From: Pyramidobacter sp. YE332
GTDB taxonomy: Bacteria > Synergistota > Synergistia > Synergistales > Dethiosulfovibrionaceae
Length of the DNA: 64,000 bases
Direction: 5' to 3'
NCBI RefSeq assembly: GCF_033060595.1
Contig: NZ_CP133038.1
Location: forward strand, 1,860,001 to 1,924,000
Of the stretch, positions 28,638 through 37,934 are shown piece after piece. The notes below the pieces were generated by a model. The model saw nothing but the letters and a program-made list of their open reading frames with translations. It was not told the origin of the DNA and did not search any database. Positions within the stretch are counted from its first letter, which is position 1. Every line of letters begins with the position of its first letter. The translations under genes were made by a program, and so were the position numbers.

Positions 28638-30098
28638 ATGACGTGGGGTCAGGGGCTCAGCATTTTCTTCCTCACCGGGCTGGACATCGTATCGTTCATC
28701 GTCCGCCTCTCCGCGCTGGTGATCATCCCCCAGCGGCACAATCCTTCTACGGCCACGGCGTGGCTGCTGGTGATCCTGCTCTGGCCGTGGCCGGGCATGA
28801 TCGCCTACTCCATCCTCGGCACCAACGTGCTGCCGTCGCGCCGCATGGAACGCCACAACGCCATGCTCTCGTATTTTCACGACATCCGCGCGCGCATGAT
28901 GCATTCCGAACTGCCGGGCGCCATTTCGCCGCAGCTGCCGCCGTCGCTCCAGGCCACCGCCAATCTGGCTCAGAATCTGGGATATCTGAGTGCCGTTCAG
29001 GGCAACACGGTGCAGTACGTCACCGAAGCCGTCGATTTCATCGATACGCTCGTCGACGAGATCGACGCCGCCGCCAGCGAGATCGACCTGCTTTACTACA
29101 TTTTCGCCGACGATTCTCAGGGACGCAAGGTGGTCAACGCCTGCCGGCGGGCGGCCCGGCGCGGCGTCACTGTGCGGCTGCTCCTCGATTCCGTGGGCTC
29201 GCGCGAATTCCTGCGCAGTTCTCTGAGAGAAGACATCCAGCGCGACGGCGTCCAGGTGGAGGAAGCCCTTCCCGTGCGCATCTACCGCGCCAAAGCGGCC
29301 CGCTTCGACCTGCGCAACCACCGCAAGCTCGCCGTCTTCGACAGCCGCGTCGCCGTCACCGGTTCGCACAACGTCACCGAACCCAGCTACGGCCGCTTCG
29401 GCAAGCTGATCTGGAAAGACGTCAGCCTGCGCTTCCGCGGCCCGGTCGTGCGTCAGTTGGAGAGCGTCTTCATCGAGGACTGGTATGTCGAGACCGGCGA
29501 GCGACTCGACACCGCGCACCTGTTCTCCGCCAACGATAACTTCTCGGGGCCGTCGTGCCTGCAGACGGTGCCGAGCGGCCCCTCCTACCAGACCGAAAAC
29601 TATCAGCGGCTCATCATCGCCTCCATCATCGGCGCCCAGGAACAGGTGACGATCACCACGCCCTATCTGATCCCCGACGAGGGCATGCTCCAGGCCATCG
29701 AAGTCGCCCGCCTGCGCGGCGTCAAAGTCAGACTGGTGACGCCGGCCCGGTCGGACCAGATCATCGCCGGTTACGCCTCGCGCGCGTATTACGAGGATTT
29801 TCTCCGCCTCGGCGTCGAAGTGTACCTTTACGACAAGGGGCTGCTCCACGCTAAAACCGTCACCGTGGACGACAACCTCGGCTTCGTCGGTTCGAGCAAC
29901 TTCGACATCCGTTCGTTCTCCCTCAATTTCGAGATCAACATGATCCTCTACGGCGTGCAGGAGAATTTCGGCATCCACCGCGTGCAGGGACTTTACATCT
30001 GCGACTCCCACCGCCTTACGCAGGACGAATGGGGAAAACGCGGTCACGTTTCCATGGCGCTCGAGTCGGTCACCAAGCTGCTGAGCCCGTTGCTGTGA
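28638..30098 (+). CDS. cls: cardiolipin synthase (phospholipase D type)
   Basis: Joins two phosphatidylglycerol molecules to cardiolipin at the inner membrane. The 486-residue protein has two N-terminal membrane helices, the second followed by RMERHNAML, and two HKD motifs: NHRKLAVFDSRVAVTGSHN and LLHAKTVTVDDNLGFVGSSN. The frame is open well upstream, but ATG 28638 is chosen for the AAAGGA nine bases before it and the position of the first helix. It is divergent from the permease and is followed by the DUF1858 gene. Confidence 0.95.
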   Translation: MTWGQGLSIFFLTGLDIVSFIVRLSALVIIPQRHNPSTATAWLLVILLWPWPGMIAYSILGTNVLPSRRMERHNAMLSYFHDIRARMMHSELPGAISPQLPPSLQATANLAQNLGYLSAVQGNTVQYVTEAVDFIDTLVDEIDAAASEIDLLYYIFADDSQGRKVVNACRRAARRGVTVRLLLDSVGSREFLRSSLREDIQRDGVQVEEALPVRIYRAKAARFDLRNHRKLAVFDSRVAVTGSHNVTEPSYGRFGKLIWKDVSLRFRGPVVRQLESVFIEDWYVETGERLDTAHLFSANDNFSGPSCLQTVPSGPSYQTENYQRLIIASIIGAQEQVTITTPYLIPDEGMLQAIEVARLRGVKVRLVTPARSDQIIAGYASRAYYEDFLRLGVEVYLYDKGLLHAKTVTVDDNLGFVGSSNFDIRSFSLNFEINMILYGVQENFGIHRVQGLYICDSHRLTQDEWGKRGHVSMALESVTKLLSPLL

Positions 30099-30136
30099 CC
30101 TGGCGCCCATACATAAGTATTACAATCAGAAATAAC

Positions 30137-30165
30137 TGTACATTTGCGATTCCTTCGGATATAAT
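30137..30165 (+). promoter_or_regulatory. promoter of the DUF1858 gene
   Basis: TGTACA (30137-30142), 17 bases, TATAAT (30160-30165, perfect consensus), 47 bases before the start codon. Confidence 0.65.
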
Positions 30166-30211
30166 CTGACCGAATTCAATCTGCTGTTTAACGAAAAGGA
30201 AGTGCATTGAT

Positions 30212-30421
30212 ATGATCACCAAGGATATGCTGATCGCCGACATCGTCGACAAGTATCCGCAGGTCGTCCAGCCCCTGATGCTGTCCGGCATGGGCTGCAT
30301 CGGCTGCGCGATCTCCCACGCCGAAAGCCTCGAAGAGGGCGCCATGGCCCACGGCATCGACCCCGACGATCTCGTCAGCGGCCTGAACGAAGTTCTCAAG
30401 GCCAACGGTATCGAGGACTGA
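30212..30421 (+). CDS. DUF1858 small redox-disulfide protein
   Basis: A 69-residue protein of the DUF1858 family, a small domain often found with hybrid cluster proteins. It starts MITKDMLIADIVDKYP and has the paired cysteines GCIGC at about residues 29-32, which the family is thought to use as a redox disulfide or metal site. AAGGAAG precedes the ATG. It is a single-gene unit with its own promoter and terminator, about 14 kb from hcp in this window, so the two could act together without being in one operon. Confidence 0.92.
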   Translation: MITKDMLIADIVDKYPQVVQPLMLSGMGCIGCAISHAESLEEGAMAHGIDPDDLVSGLNEVLKANGIED

Positions 30422-30429
30422 CGACACAC

Positions 30430-30472
30430 AAAAGGACTCCCGAAAGCGATTTGCCTTTGGGAGTCCTTTTGT
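30430..30472 (+). terminator. terminator of the DUF1858 gene
   Basis: AAAAGGACTCCC (30430-30441) pairs with GGGAGTCCTTTT (30459-30470). The A/T-rich outer arms allow it to work in both directions, so it may also end the epimerase gene that stops at 30481. Confidence 0.85.
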
Positions 30473-30480
30473 TTTAAGAA

Positions 30481-31575
30481 TCAGGCCAGCCGACGTTCCA
30501 GCGCCGCGGCGATCCGTTCGCAAGCGCGCCCGTCGCCGTAGGGATTCCGCGCGGAAGCCATGCGGTCGAGGCGGGGTTCGTCGTCTATCAGCGCCGCAAA
30601 TCGATCCATGGCGAGCGCCGGATCGTTGCCAAGCAGCGTCACGATCCCCGCTTCCACGCCCTCCGGGCGCTCCGTGACGTTGCGCACCACCGCCACCGGT
30701 ACGCCCAGCGACGCCCCCTCCTCCTGCAGACCGCCCGAGTCCGTCAGGATCAAACGGCTGCGCGCCAGCAGCGCCGCCATGCAGCCGTATTCCAGCGGCT
30801 CGACGAGCTTCACGTTTTCCACGCCCGACAGCGGCGGCACCACCGCCTCGCGCACCACGGGATTGAGATGGACCGGGAACACGAACGTCCACTCCGCGCG
30901 AGCGCGCGCCACATCGGCCAGACGCCGCGCCAGCTCGTTCAGCACGGGCCAGTTTTCGCGCCGGTGCAGCGTCACCGTCACGACCGGGCCAAGATCGGGC
31001 ACGCCGTCGGGCAAAACTCCTTTTTTCGAGGCAAAAAGGATCGCGTCGACCGCCGTCTGTCCCGTCACGAAAACGCGCGCCGGGGGCGCGCCGCCCTTTA
31101 ACAGATTGGCGCGCGCGCCTTCCGTCGGCGCGAAGAACGTGTCGCACAGCGCGTCGGTCAGCACGCGGTTGGCTTCCTCCGGAAACGGCTCGCTCATCGA
31201 GCCGCTGCGCAGCCCCGCCTCCACGTGCCCGACCGGGATCCGCTCCAGAAACGCCGCCCATGCCGAGACGAACGTCGTCAGCGTGTCGCCGTGCACCAGC
31301 ACGTAATCGGCCTCCAGCTCGCGAAACGCCGCCGCCGCCTGCGGCAAGATCCGCGCCGCCAATTCCGGCAGCGTCTGCCGCTCGGTCATCACGTCCAGAT
31401 TGCGCTCGTGCGGCACGCCGAAGATGGAAAGCGCCTGTTCGAGCTGCGTCCTGTGCTGCCCGGTCAGCAAAATCACCGGCTCCAGCGCGCCGCTGCGCGC
31501 CAGCGCCAGATACACCGGCGCCATCTTGACCGCCTCCGGCCGCGTGCCGAACGCGAGAACGATCCGTTTTTTCAT
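30481..31575 (-). CDS. wecB: UDP-N-acetylglucosamine 2-epimerase (non-hydrolysing)
   Basis: Interconverts UDP-GlcNAc and UDP-ManNAc for surface polysaccharide synthesis. The 364-residue protein shows [16 protein letters not shown] at the start, [36 protein letters not shown] and [17 protein letters not shown]. All family motifs are present. GAGGGGTG precedes the ATG. It is a single gene here; no ManNAc-using enzyme is adjacent, so the pathway end product cannot be told. Confidence 0.95.
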   Translation of the reverse strand: MKKRIVLAFGTRPEAVKMAPVYLALARSGALEPVILLTGQHRTQLEQALSIFGVPHERNLDVMTERQTLPELAARILPQAAAAFRELEADYVLVHGDTLTTFVSAWAAFLERIPVGHVEAGLRSGSMSEPFPEEANRVLTDALCDTFFAPTEGARANLLKGGAPPARVFVTGQTAVDAILFASKKGVLPDGVPDLGPVVTVTLHRRENWPVLNELARRLADVARARAEWTFVFPVHLNPVVREAVVPPLSGVENVKLVEPLEYGCMAALLARSRLILTDSGGLQEEGASLGVPVAVVRNVTERPEGVEAGIVTLLGNDPALAMDRFAALIDDEPRLDRMASARNPYGDGRACERIAAALERRLA

Positions 31576-31611
31576 GGCATCACACCCCTCTGTGTCGCAT
31601 CAATTATACAC

Positions 31612-31660
31612 AAAAAAAGCGTGAAACTCCCGGCTTATCGAAGCCGCAGTTTCACGCTTT
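31612..31660 (-). terminator. terminator of the S24-AlbA_2 operon
   Basis: AAAGCGTGAAACT (31616-31628) pairs with AGTTTCACGCTTT (31648-31660), with an inner CGGCTT-atcg-AAGCCG stem. A run of A at 31612-31618 gives a T tract on the minus strand. Confidence 0.88.
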
Positions 31661-31664
31661 CGTT

Positions 31665-32078
31665 TTACAGCCCCACCAGCGGGCGCGAAAAAGTCCACAT
31701 CACCTTGTCGAGCACCGACGGCACCGCGCCGCGCAGCTGCGCCGCGTCAAGCGACATCTCGGGAAACTTCTCCGACGCCGCCCGCAGTTCACAGCCGCCG
31801 TTCGCCTTCCAGTACAGCCAGCGGATCACGTATCTCGAGCCGACTTTCACCAGCGCCGCGTCGCCGTCGAGGATTTCTTCCGCCGGATTGACGACCGCAT
31901 ACGAATCGCCGCAGATACGCGCGTTCGCCATGCTGTCGCCCTCGACCTGGACCACGAAAGGCATCCTTTCGACGCTCTCCGCCACCGCCCCGACAAACGT
32001 GCGTGGCAGCGCGAAACGATCGTCGCAGTCAAACTCAGGACCGCCGGCTGAGCCGCTGGTCCCGAGTTCTCTTTTCAT
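31665..32078 (-). CDS. stand-alone S24 (LexA/UmuD-like) peptidase domain protein
   Basis: About 138 residues. The S24 fold is indicated by PFVVQVEGDSM, where Ser is the nucleophile, and by ALVKVGSRYVIRWLYW near the expected lysine, followed by NGGCELRAASEKFPEM. There is no helix-turn-helix in front, unlike LexA or phage repressors, so it resembles UmuD in layout. The start is uncertain: ATG 32078 follows the AlbA_2 gene stop by 38 bases with only a weak Shine-Dalgarno. It is co-transcribed with that gene and ended by the terminator at 31612. Function unknown; a self-cleaving regulator is an inference. Confidence 0.7.
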   Translation of the reverse strand: MKRELGTSGSAGGPEFDCDDRFALPRTFVGAVAESVERMPFVVQVEGDSMANARICGDSYAVVNPAEEILDGDAALVKVGSRYVIRWLYWKANGGCELRAASEKFPEMSLDAAQLRGAVPSVLDKVMWTFSRPLVGL

Positions 32079-32116
32079 CAACTGGCACTCTGTTATCCCG
32101 AGTTATTTCGATTCAT

Positions 32117-33439
32117 TCACGACTCTTTTTTCATTGAGTATGCAGTACTTCTTCCTTCTCCGTTCCTCATAAGCATGCCGCTCACAACAAGCTCTCTCAG
32201 TTTTCTCCCCGCCGCACTCTGCGACAGGCCCAGCGCCTTTTGCACTTCGGCGCGCGTGGCACTGTCACGGGTTTTTATATAGTCCATTATCTGCTGTTCA
32301 AGCGGCTGGAAGGGGCGCGTCTGCAGCCGTTCCGTTTCGCTATTCTGGCGCTGCGCGTTCACGTTCGGCAGGGTGATCTTGAACGCGTTGTCGGATATCT
32401 CGATAAAGTCCTGCAGAGGGCGGCCGTCGTAGCTCTCTTTAATTTTGAGCATTCCCGTCCCGAACGCTTCGATCAGGTGCAGGCGGTAGAACACGTTGGC
32501 CAGTTTTTTGTTGCGCGGGACGGAAACACCCATCATCACGTCGCTTTTGGCAATGCCTTTGGCAAGACCGCCGAGGGAGAGGAACTCAATGCGGTCATCG
32601 TAAATGCTGATCAGTGTTGAGCCGCTGTACGAATAATCGCGGTGCACAACGGCGTTGAGCAGGGCTTCGCGCACGGCTTCGGGCGGATAGTCGCGAGTGT
32701 CGATGCGTTTGAGTCCTTTGAACTCGGCGCACGTCGCGTTATAGCGGTCGATCGTGACGTAGGCATCATCAAGCTGGTCAAACAGCGACCCCGAAAATTC
32801 GGCGCGGTCTTTGAACAGCGTGTTCTTTGTGCTGCCCTGAAAGACGGCCAGCTTGATGGTATGCTGGCACTGATCAGAAAGGAGCAGGCCAAGATTGGTA
32901 TACGCGCCGTCTTCGCCGATGAGGCCAAGGGTACGCTTCTGCGTTTCGCCGAACGCGACTTTTTCTTCGGCAAATGTCTTTTGGACGCTGTGGAACGTCA
33001 GCGTCTGGATCAGCGAACGAGCGTCTTCAAAGCTGTCGCCGCTGGTTTCGAGGATCATCTTCAGGATCGCGCTTTCCGTAGCCGGCACGGTGGATGCGCC
33101 CTGCCGCACATAGACGCCTTCAGGGCGTACTCCCTTCGCGCTCAGGTAATATGGGCAAGCCGTTCCCCTCTGCACGCTCGCGGCAACGACTTTTTTCCCC
33201 TGGATAACACGCGTTTCAACGCGCATGAACATGGTCACATCGGGCTTGATAGTGTCGCGGGCGCTGTTCGTCACTTTCAGCATCACGTCGTCAGGATCGT
33301 CCACGCCGAGCACCGTTCCATCGTCGTCCACACCGATCAGCAGTTCGCCGCCGTCGGTGTTGGCAAAGGCGATGATCGTCTTTTTGATCTCGTCGAAGTA
33401 TTCTCGCTTGTATTCTACAGTCAGACTTTCGCCGGTCAT
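32117..33439 (-). CDS. AlbA_2 / ATP-binding / winged-helix regulator (COG2865 type)
   Basis: About 440 residues in three parts. Residues 1-125 are an AlbA_2 (Schlafen-related) domain, with SLTVEYKREY, AFANTDGGELLIGVDDDG and GVYVRQGASTVPA. Residues about 240-345 are a HATPase_c_4-like region, with PPEAVREALLNAVVHRDY and FGTGMLKI. Residues 370-435 form a winged helix (TRAEVQKALGLSQSAAGRKLRELVVSG). The ATG at 33439 follows GAGGTGG. Such proteins are usually DNA-binding regulators of unknown signal and are frequent in variable regions. The promoter lies within direct repeats (33465-33517), suggesting self-regulation. Confidence 0.85.
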   Translation of the reverse strand: MTGESLTVEYKREYFDEIKKTIIAFANTDGGELLIGVDDDGTVLGVDDPDDVMLKVTNSARDTIKPDVTMFMRVETRVIQGKKVVAASVQRGTACPYYLSAKGVRPEGVYVRQGASTVPATESAILKMILETSGDSFEDARSLIQTLTFHSVQKTFAEEKVAFGETQKRTLGLIGEDGAYTNLGLLLSDQCQHTIKLAVFQGSTKNTLFKDRAEFSGSLFDQLDDAYVTIDRYNATCAEFKGLKRIDTRDYPPEAVREALLNAVVHRDYSYSGSTLISIYDDRIEFLSLGGLAKGIAKSDVMMGVSVPRNKKLANVFYRLHLIEAFGTGMLKIKESYDGRPLQDFIEISDNAFKITLPNVNAQRQNSETERLQTRPFQPLEQQIMDYIKTRDSATRAEVQKALGLSQSAAGRKLRELVVSGMLMRNGEGRSTAYSMKKES

Positions 33440-33464
33440 TTTTTCCACCTCACGTTTCTGTTCT

Positions 33465-33517
33465 TTCTAACCAATTCTACCCAATTCTAACCATTTTGGC
33501 AATAAAGTGGTTAGAAT
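33465..33517. repeat. phased operator-like repeats at the AlbA_2 promoter
   Basis: Three direct 10-bp repeats run head to tail: TTCTAACCAA (33465-33474), TTCTACCCAA (33475-33484), TTCTAACCAT (33485-33494). An inverted copy TGGTTAGAAT follows at 33508-33517, giving a perfect 10-bp dyad with 33484-33493. The period of one helix turn and the overlap with the promoter point to cooperative binding by a regulator. A further TTAGAATC lies near 33533. Confidence 0.8.
33474..33502 (-). promoter_or_regulatory. promoter of the AlbA_2-S24 operon
   Basis: On the minus strand TTGCCA (33497-33502), 17 bases, TAGAAT (33474-33479), with the start codon about 35 bases downstream. The -10 box and the spacer are built from the direct repeats. 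Confidence 0.75.
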
Positions 33518-33693
33518 CTGGGAGGAAAAAATGATTAGAATCAGGCAAAACGAATAGAAAAAATATGGACGGGCACTTCCCCATAAACATGAACTCAATC
33601 TCCTATTCCGCGAAAACGAAAACTCAGCGTTTTGGTGGAATAGGCACGCCGGTACGCGCATCGGATGTCGCCCCGCACTCAGCCGTTTCGCAA

Positions 33694-33744
33694 GCACAAA
33701 CAAAAATGCCGCCCGCCGTTCGACGGGTGGCATTTTTGTTTGTG
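33694..33744 (-). terminator. V-ATPase operon terminator
   Basis: GCACAAACAAAAATGCC (33694-33710) pairs with its complement at 33728-33744, around an inner CCCG-CGGG stem; the lower stem is A/T-rich and gives a T tract on the minus strand. It lies six bases beyond the last gene. Confidence 0.88.
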
Positions 33745-33749
33745 CCGTT

Positions 33750-34373
33750 TCAGTGTTCGCTGACGATTTCCTTGACTTTCATCAGCTGGCTCGTGGTCGA
33801 GCGGGCCTGTTCGTCCAGCTTCATCGAGATGTATTTGATGGTCTCGGCGTAGTTGGGGATCATGACGTGCTCGAGGGCGTTGACGCGGCGGCGGGTGCGC
33901 TCGATTTCGGTCGACATCAGGGCGACGGCCTTTTCGTCGGCGGCAAGCTGGAGCAGCCCGGGAATGACTTTGGAAAAGTCTTCGAGGGCCACGTCGAGGC
34001 TGGCCGGCGTGGTCGCCATGCCGTAGTTGAAGGTGCTGCCCTCCTGATGGACTTCGTACTCGGGCACGATGACGCTCATGACGTTCCGCGTGGCGACGTC
34101 GAGGGTGCAGGTGCTGCCGGAGATCATCAGAGCCTGTTCGAGCATGGCCGGCAGGGTCTGGGCGCGGGCCATGAGGAAGCTGCGGTAGCACGAGACGAGC
34201 TCGCTTTCCACTTTCTCGCGGGTGGCCTTGACCGCGCGGGCTTTTTCGAGGAAGGCTTTGATCAGGGCGTCCTGCTTGTCCTTGAGCAGCTTATGGCCGC
34301 GCTGGGCGACGGCGAGACGTTTCTTGAGCCGCGAAAGCTCCATTCGGTTGGGGTTCACGTTCACACGTGCCAT
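33750..34373 (-). CDS. atpD: V-type ATPase subunit D
   Basis: Part of the central rotor stalk of the A/V-type ATPase. The 207-residue protein starts MARVNVNPNRMELSRLKKRL, and long coiled-coil helices fill both ends with a short middle hairpin, as in the family. ERTRRRVNALEHVMIPN near the C-terminus is conserved. GAGGGGG precedes the ATG. It is the last gene of the nine-gene operon, 15 bases after subunit B, and is followed by the terminator. Confidence 0.95.
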   Translation of the reverse strand: MARVNVNPNRMELSRLKKRLAVAQRGHKLLKDKQDALIKAFLEKARAVKATREKVESELVSCYRSFLMARAQTLPAMLEQALMISGSTCTLDVATRNVMSVIVPEYEVHQEGSTFNYGMATTPASLDVALEDFSKVIPGLLQLAADEKAVALMSTEIERTRRRVNALEHVMIPNYAETIKYISMKLDEQARSTTSQLMKVKEIVSEH

Positions 34374-34388
34374 TGCGATCCCCCTCCC

Positions 34389-35801
34389 TTACGCCTTTTC
34401 CTCTGGGTTTTCTTTTTCCTTCAGCGGCATCAGGTATTTCTGGATGTACTTGTCCTTGACGCGTTTCAGTTCCTTGACGGGAACCATGTTCAGGAGTTTC
34501 CAGCCCAGTCCGAGGGTCGTCTCGACGGTGCGGTTTTCGTATTCGCCCTGACGGACGTACTCGTCCTCGAAGCGCGAGGCGAATTTGGCGAACGCCTTGT
34601 CGTCGTCGCTCAGAGCGCCTTCGCCGAGGATGACGGCCAGTTCCTTGGCTTCCTTGCCGCGGGCATAAGCGGCGAAGAGCTGGTTCATCAGGTCGGCGTG
34701 ATCCTCGCGGGTCTTGCCTTCGCCGATGCCCTTGTCCTTCAGGCGCGACAGCGACGGCATCACGTCCACGGGCGGATAGATGCCGGTGCGGTGCAGGTTG
34801 CGGCTGAGGATGATCTGCCCCTCGGTAATGTAGCCGGTGAGGTCGGGGATGGGGTGGGTCTTGTCGTCTTCGGGCATGGTGAGGATGGGCACCTGGGTGA
34901 TGGAGCCGGTGCTGCCCTTGACGCGGCCGGCGCGCTCGTACATGGTGGCGAGGTCGGTGTAGAGGTAGCCGGGATAGCCGCGGCGGCCGGGAACTTCCTT
35001 GCGGGCGGCGGAGATCTCGCGCAGGGCCTCGCAGTAGTTCGTCAAGTCGGTGAGGATGACGAGGACGTGCATGTTCTTCTCGAACGCCAGATACTCGGCG
35101 GCGGTCAGCGCCAGCTTGGGCGTGTAAATGCGCTCGACGGCGGGGTCGTTGGCGAGGTTGACGTACATGACGGTGCGGTCGAGGGCGCCGGTCTTGCGGA
35201 AGTCTTCCATGAAGAAGGCGGCTTCCTCGAAGGTGATGCCCATGGCGGCGAACACGACGGCGAACTTCTCGCTGCCGCCGCCGATGACGTTCGCCTGACG
35301 GGCCAGCTGGGCGGCCATGCGGTTGTGAGGCAGTCCGGAAGCGGAGAAAATGGGCAGCTTCTGGCCGCGGACCATGGGGTTCATGCCGTCGATGGTGCTG
35401 ATGCCGGTCTGGATGAACTCGTCGGGATAATCGCGCGAGTAGGGATTCATGGCCAGTCCGTTCACGTCGATGTTTTTCTCGGCGATGATGGGCGCGCCGC
35501 CGTCGATGGGATCGCCGCGGCCGTTGAAGACGCGGCCGAGCATGTCTTCGGAGACGGGCAGTTCCAGCGATTTGCCGAGGAAGGTCACGGAGGCGGTGTC
35601 GACGTCGAGGCCGTCGGTGCCCTCGAAAACCTGCACGACGGCGCGGCCGGAATCGGTCTCCAGCACTTTGCCGCGGCGGCGGGAGCCGTCGGGCAGCGCG
35701 ACTTCGACCAGAGAATCGTAGGGAACTTCCTTGACGCTCTCGACGACCAGAAGGGGGCCCGCAAGGCTGCTTACGGTTCTGTATTCAACTGGCAGGTTCA
35801 T
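34389..35801 (-). CDS. atpB: V-type ATPase subunit B
   Basis: Regulatory, non-catalytic nucleotide-binding subunit of the A3B3 head. The 470-residue length is normal. It has no P-loop, as expected, and shows [37 protein letters not shown] and [19 protein letters not shown]. The start codon shares its A with the last base of the subunit A stop (TAATG), so translation is coupled and A and B are made in equal amounts. Confidence 0.97.
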   Translation of the reverse strand: MNLPVEYRTVSSLAGPLLVVESVKEVPYDSLVEVALPDGSRRRGKVLETDSGRAVVQVFEGTDGLDVDTASVTFLGKSLELPVSEDMLGRVFNGRGDPIDGGAPIIAEKNIDVNGLAMNPYSRDYPDEFIQTGISTIDGMNPMVRGQKLPIFSASGLPHNRMAAQLARQANVIGGGSEKFAVVFAAMGITFEEAAFFMEDFRKTGALDRTVMYVNLANDPAVERIYTPKLALTAAEYLAFEKNMHVLVILTDLTNYCEALREISAARKEVPGRRGYPGYLYTDLATMYERAGRVKGSTGSITQVPILTMPEDDKTHPIPDLTGYITEGQIILSRNLHRTGIYPPVDVMPSLSRLKDKGIGEGKTREDHADLMNQLFAAYARGKEAKELAVILGEGALSDDDKAFAKFASRFEDEYVRQGEYENRTVETTLGLGWKLLNMVPVKELKRVKDKYIQKYLMPLKEKENPEEKA

Positions 35802-37585
35802 TATTTATCGCCTCCTGACGCGAGAAGCTGGGCAATTTCGTCTCTCATTTCGCCTTCGAGCGCGTCGATCTTTTCGAGTTCCTGCTCGCCGACCAGCCCC
35901 ATGCGGGCGATCTTCTCGCGCACGGGCAGGTTGAAGAGCTTGTTCATCTCGGCGCCGCTCTGCAAAGCTTCCAGTCCGGCGTGATGGAACTTGAGGATCG
36001 TCGAAAGCATCCTGAACTGTTTTTCCATCGACGTGTACGTGTCCACGTCGCTGAAGGCGTTCTGGTGCAGGAAGTCCTCGCGCAGCGACTTGGCCGTTTC
36101 CATGGTCATGCGCTCGTTGCGCGACAGGGCGTCCATGCCGACCAGCTGTACGATCTCCTTCAGCGAGGACTCCTCTTCGAGCAGCGTCATGGCCTCGACG
36201 CGCGTGGGCGTCCACTCGGCGTCGAACTTGGCGTCCCAATACTCGTCAAGCTTCTTCGTGTACAGCGAGTAACTGTTCAGCCAGTTGATGGCCGGGAAGT
36301 GGCGCTGATAGGCCAGATTGGCGTCCAGTCCCCAGAAGACCTTGGTCACGCGCAGCGTGTTCTGCGTAACGGGTTCGGAAAGGTCGCCGCCGGGAGGCGA
36401 AACGGCCCCGATGACGGAAACCGATCCCTCGCGGCCGTCGCCGCCCAGGCAGATCGCGCGGCCGGCGCGCTCGTAGAACGAGGCCAGACGCGTGCCCAGA
36501 TAGGCGGGATAGCCTTCTTCGCCGGGCATTTCTTCCAGACGGCCGGACATCTCGCGCAGGGCTTCGGCCCAGCGGCTGGTGGAATCGGCCATCAGCGCCA
36601 CGGAATAACCCATGTCGCGATAGTACTCGGCGATGGAAATCCCCGTGTAAACGCTGGCTTCGCGGGCCGCGACCGGCATGTTTGACGTGTTCGCGATCAG
36701 CACGGTACGCTTCATCAGCGGCTGGCCGGAACGGGGATCCTTCAGCTCGGGGAACTCGCGCAGAACGTCGGTCATCTCGTTGCCGCGCTCGCCGCAGCCG
36801 ATGTAAACGACGATCTGGGCTTCGGCCCACTTGGCAAGCTGGTGCTGGATGACCGTCTTGCCCGAGCCGAACGGGCCGGGCACGCAGGCCGTGCCGCCCA
36901 TGGCGATGGGGAAGAACGTGTCGACGACGCGCTGGCCGGTCGTCAGCGGCGTGACGGGCGGCAGCTTCTTGGCGACGGGGCGGCCGCGGCGCACGGGCCA
37001 GCGACGCAGCATGGAAACGCCATGTTTCTCCTTGCCGTCGTCGATCACGGCGATCACGGCGTCGACGTTGAACTCGCCGGACTCGACGGAGACGACCTTG
37101 CCGCTGATCCCGTTGGGGACCATGATGCGGTGCTCCACAAGAACGGTCTCTTGGACGACGCCAAGGACGTCGCCCTCGCTCACTTCGTCGCCAACGGAAA
37201 CTCTCGGCTCGAACTGCCAGAGTTTCTCGTGATCGAGCGCTGAAACGCTGATGCCTCTGGCGATGAAGACGCTCTTCGACGCTTCTTCGATCGCCTTCAG
37301 AGGACGCTGAATGCCGTCATAGAACTGTTCGATAAGACCGGGGCCCAGTTCAACGCTCAGGGGTTCGCCGGTGCCCACAGCGGGCTCGCCGGGACGGAGA
37401 CCTGACGTCTCCTCGTAGACCTGGATCGAGGCGAGATCACCGTTGAGTTCGATGATTTCCCCGACCAGGCCGATGTCGCCGACGCGCGCCACTTCGTACA
37501 TGCTCGCGCCGGTCATCCCCTTCGCGACGACCAGAGGTCCGGATATACGTTCGATCGTGCCTTTTACATTTTTATCCGTGGCCAA
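35801..37585 (-). CDS. atpA: V-type ATPase catalytic subunit A
   Basis: Catalytic ATPase subunit, 594 residues. The P-loop is in [19 protein letters not shown], followed by [12 protein letters not shown], and [30 protein letters not shown] contains the Walker B region. The extra 'non-homologous' region of V/A-type A subunits is present between residues 120 and 200. The start is a TTG at 37585, with GGAGG eight bases upstream; the next in-frame codons give [13 protein letters not shown]. The rare start may limit synthesis. Confidence 0.97.
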   Translation of the reverse strand: MATDKNVKGTIERISGPLVVAKGMTGASMYEVARVGDIGLVGEIIELNGDLASIQVYEETSGLRPGEPAVGTGEPLSVELGPGLIEQFYDGIQRPLKAIEEASKSVFIARGISVSALDHEKLWQFEPRVSVGDEVSEGDVLGVVQETVLVEHRIMVPNGISGKVVSVESGEFNVDAVIAVIDDGKEKHGVSMLRRWPVRRGRPVAKKLPPVTPLTTGQRVVDTFFPIAMGGTACVPGPFGSGKTVIQHQLAKWAEAQIVVYIGCGERGNEMTDVLREFPELKDPRSGQPLMKRTVLIANTSNMPVAAREASVYTGISIAEYYRDMGYSVALMADSTSRWAEALREMSGRLEEMPGEEGYPAYLGTRLASFYERAGRAICLGGDGREGSVSVIGAVSPPGGDLSEPVTQNTLRVTKVFWGLDANLAYQRHFPAINWLNSYSLYTKKLDEYWDAKFDAEWTPTRVEAMTLLEEESSLKEIVQLVGMDALSRNERMTMETAKSLREDFLHQNAFSDVDTYTSMEKQFRMLSTILKFHHAGLEALQSGAEMNKLFNLPVREKIARMGLVGEQELEKIDALEGEMRDEIAQLLASGGDK

Positions 37586-37609
37586 AACAATCGCCTCCAG
37601 GTGAATTCA

Positions 37610-37918
37610 CTATTTCTCTGCGAAAATATCCATGCCGACCGCCCGTTCGACGCTGCTGCGCACCGCGCTCAGCCCCACGCCGATGGATCCGCGGATCCCG
37701 GGGATGGGAATGATGCTGGCCGCGTATTCCTGAACGAGCCGGTCGATCAGAGAAGCCTGAGCGACGAACTGCCGCTCTTCGACGAAGATCACGCCGTAGT
37801 CTTCGCGGGCCAGACGGCTCACGGTCTCGGCAATCTCTTCGTCGCTCTCGACGGGAAAGGGGCGCACGCCGACGGCCTGAAAGGGAAGCACGGTGTCGTA
37901 GCTCCCAACAGCCGCCAT
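37610..37918 (-). CDS. atpF: V-type ATPase subunit F
   Basis: Small central-stalk subunit, about 102 residues. AAVGSYDTVLPFQAVGVRPFPV, YGVIFVEE and IPGIRGSIGVG follow the family pattern of alternating strands and helices. Two starts are possible: 37945, inside the end of the subunit C gene, and 37918, which has GGAAG seven bases upstream and gives the usual family N-terminus. The second is chosen. Confidence 0.9.
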   Translation of the reverse strand: MAAVGSYDTVLPFQAVGVRPFPVESDEEIAETVSRLAREDYGVIFVEERQFVAQASLIDRLVQEYAASIIPIPGIRGSIGVGLSAVRSSVERAVGMDIFAEK

Positions 37919-37934
37919 TTTCTTTCTTCCGGCA

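Noticed and set aside
33753-35984. Open frame of 743 codons opposite the V-ATPase D and B genes
   Set aside because: Antisense shadow; covers two well-supported genes and runs through their boundaries.
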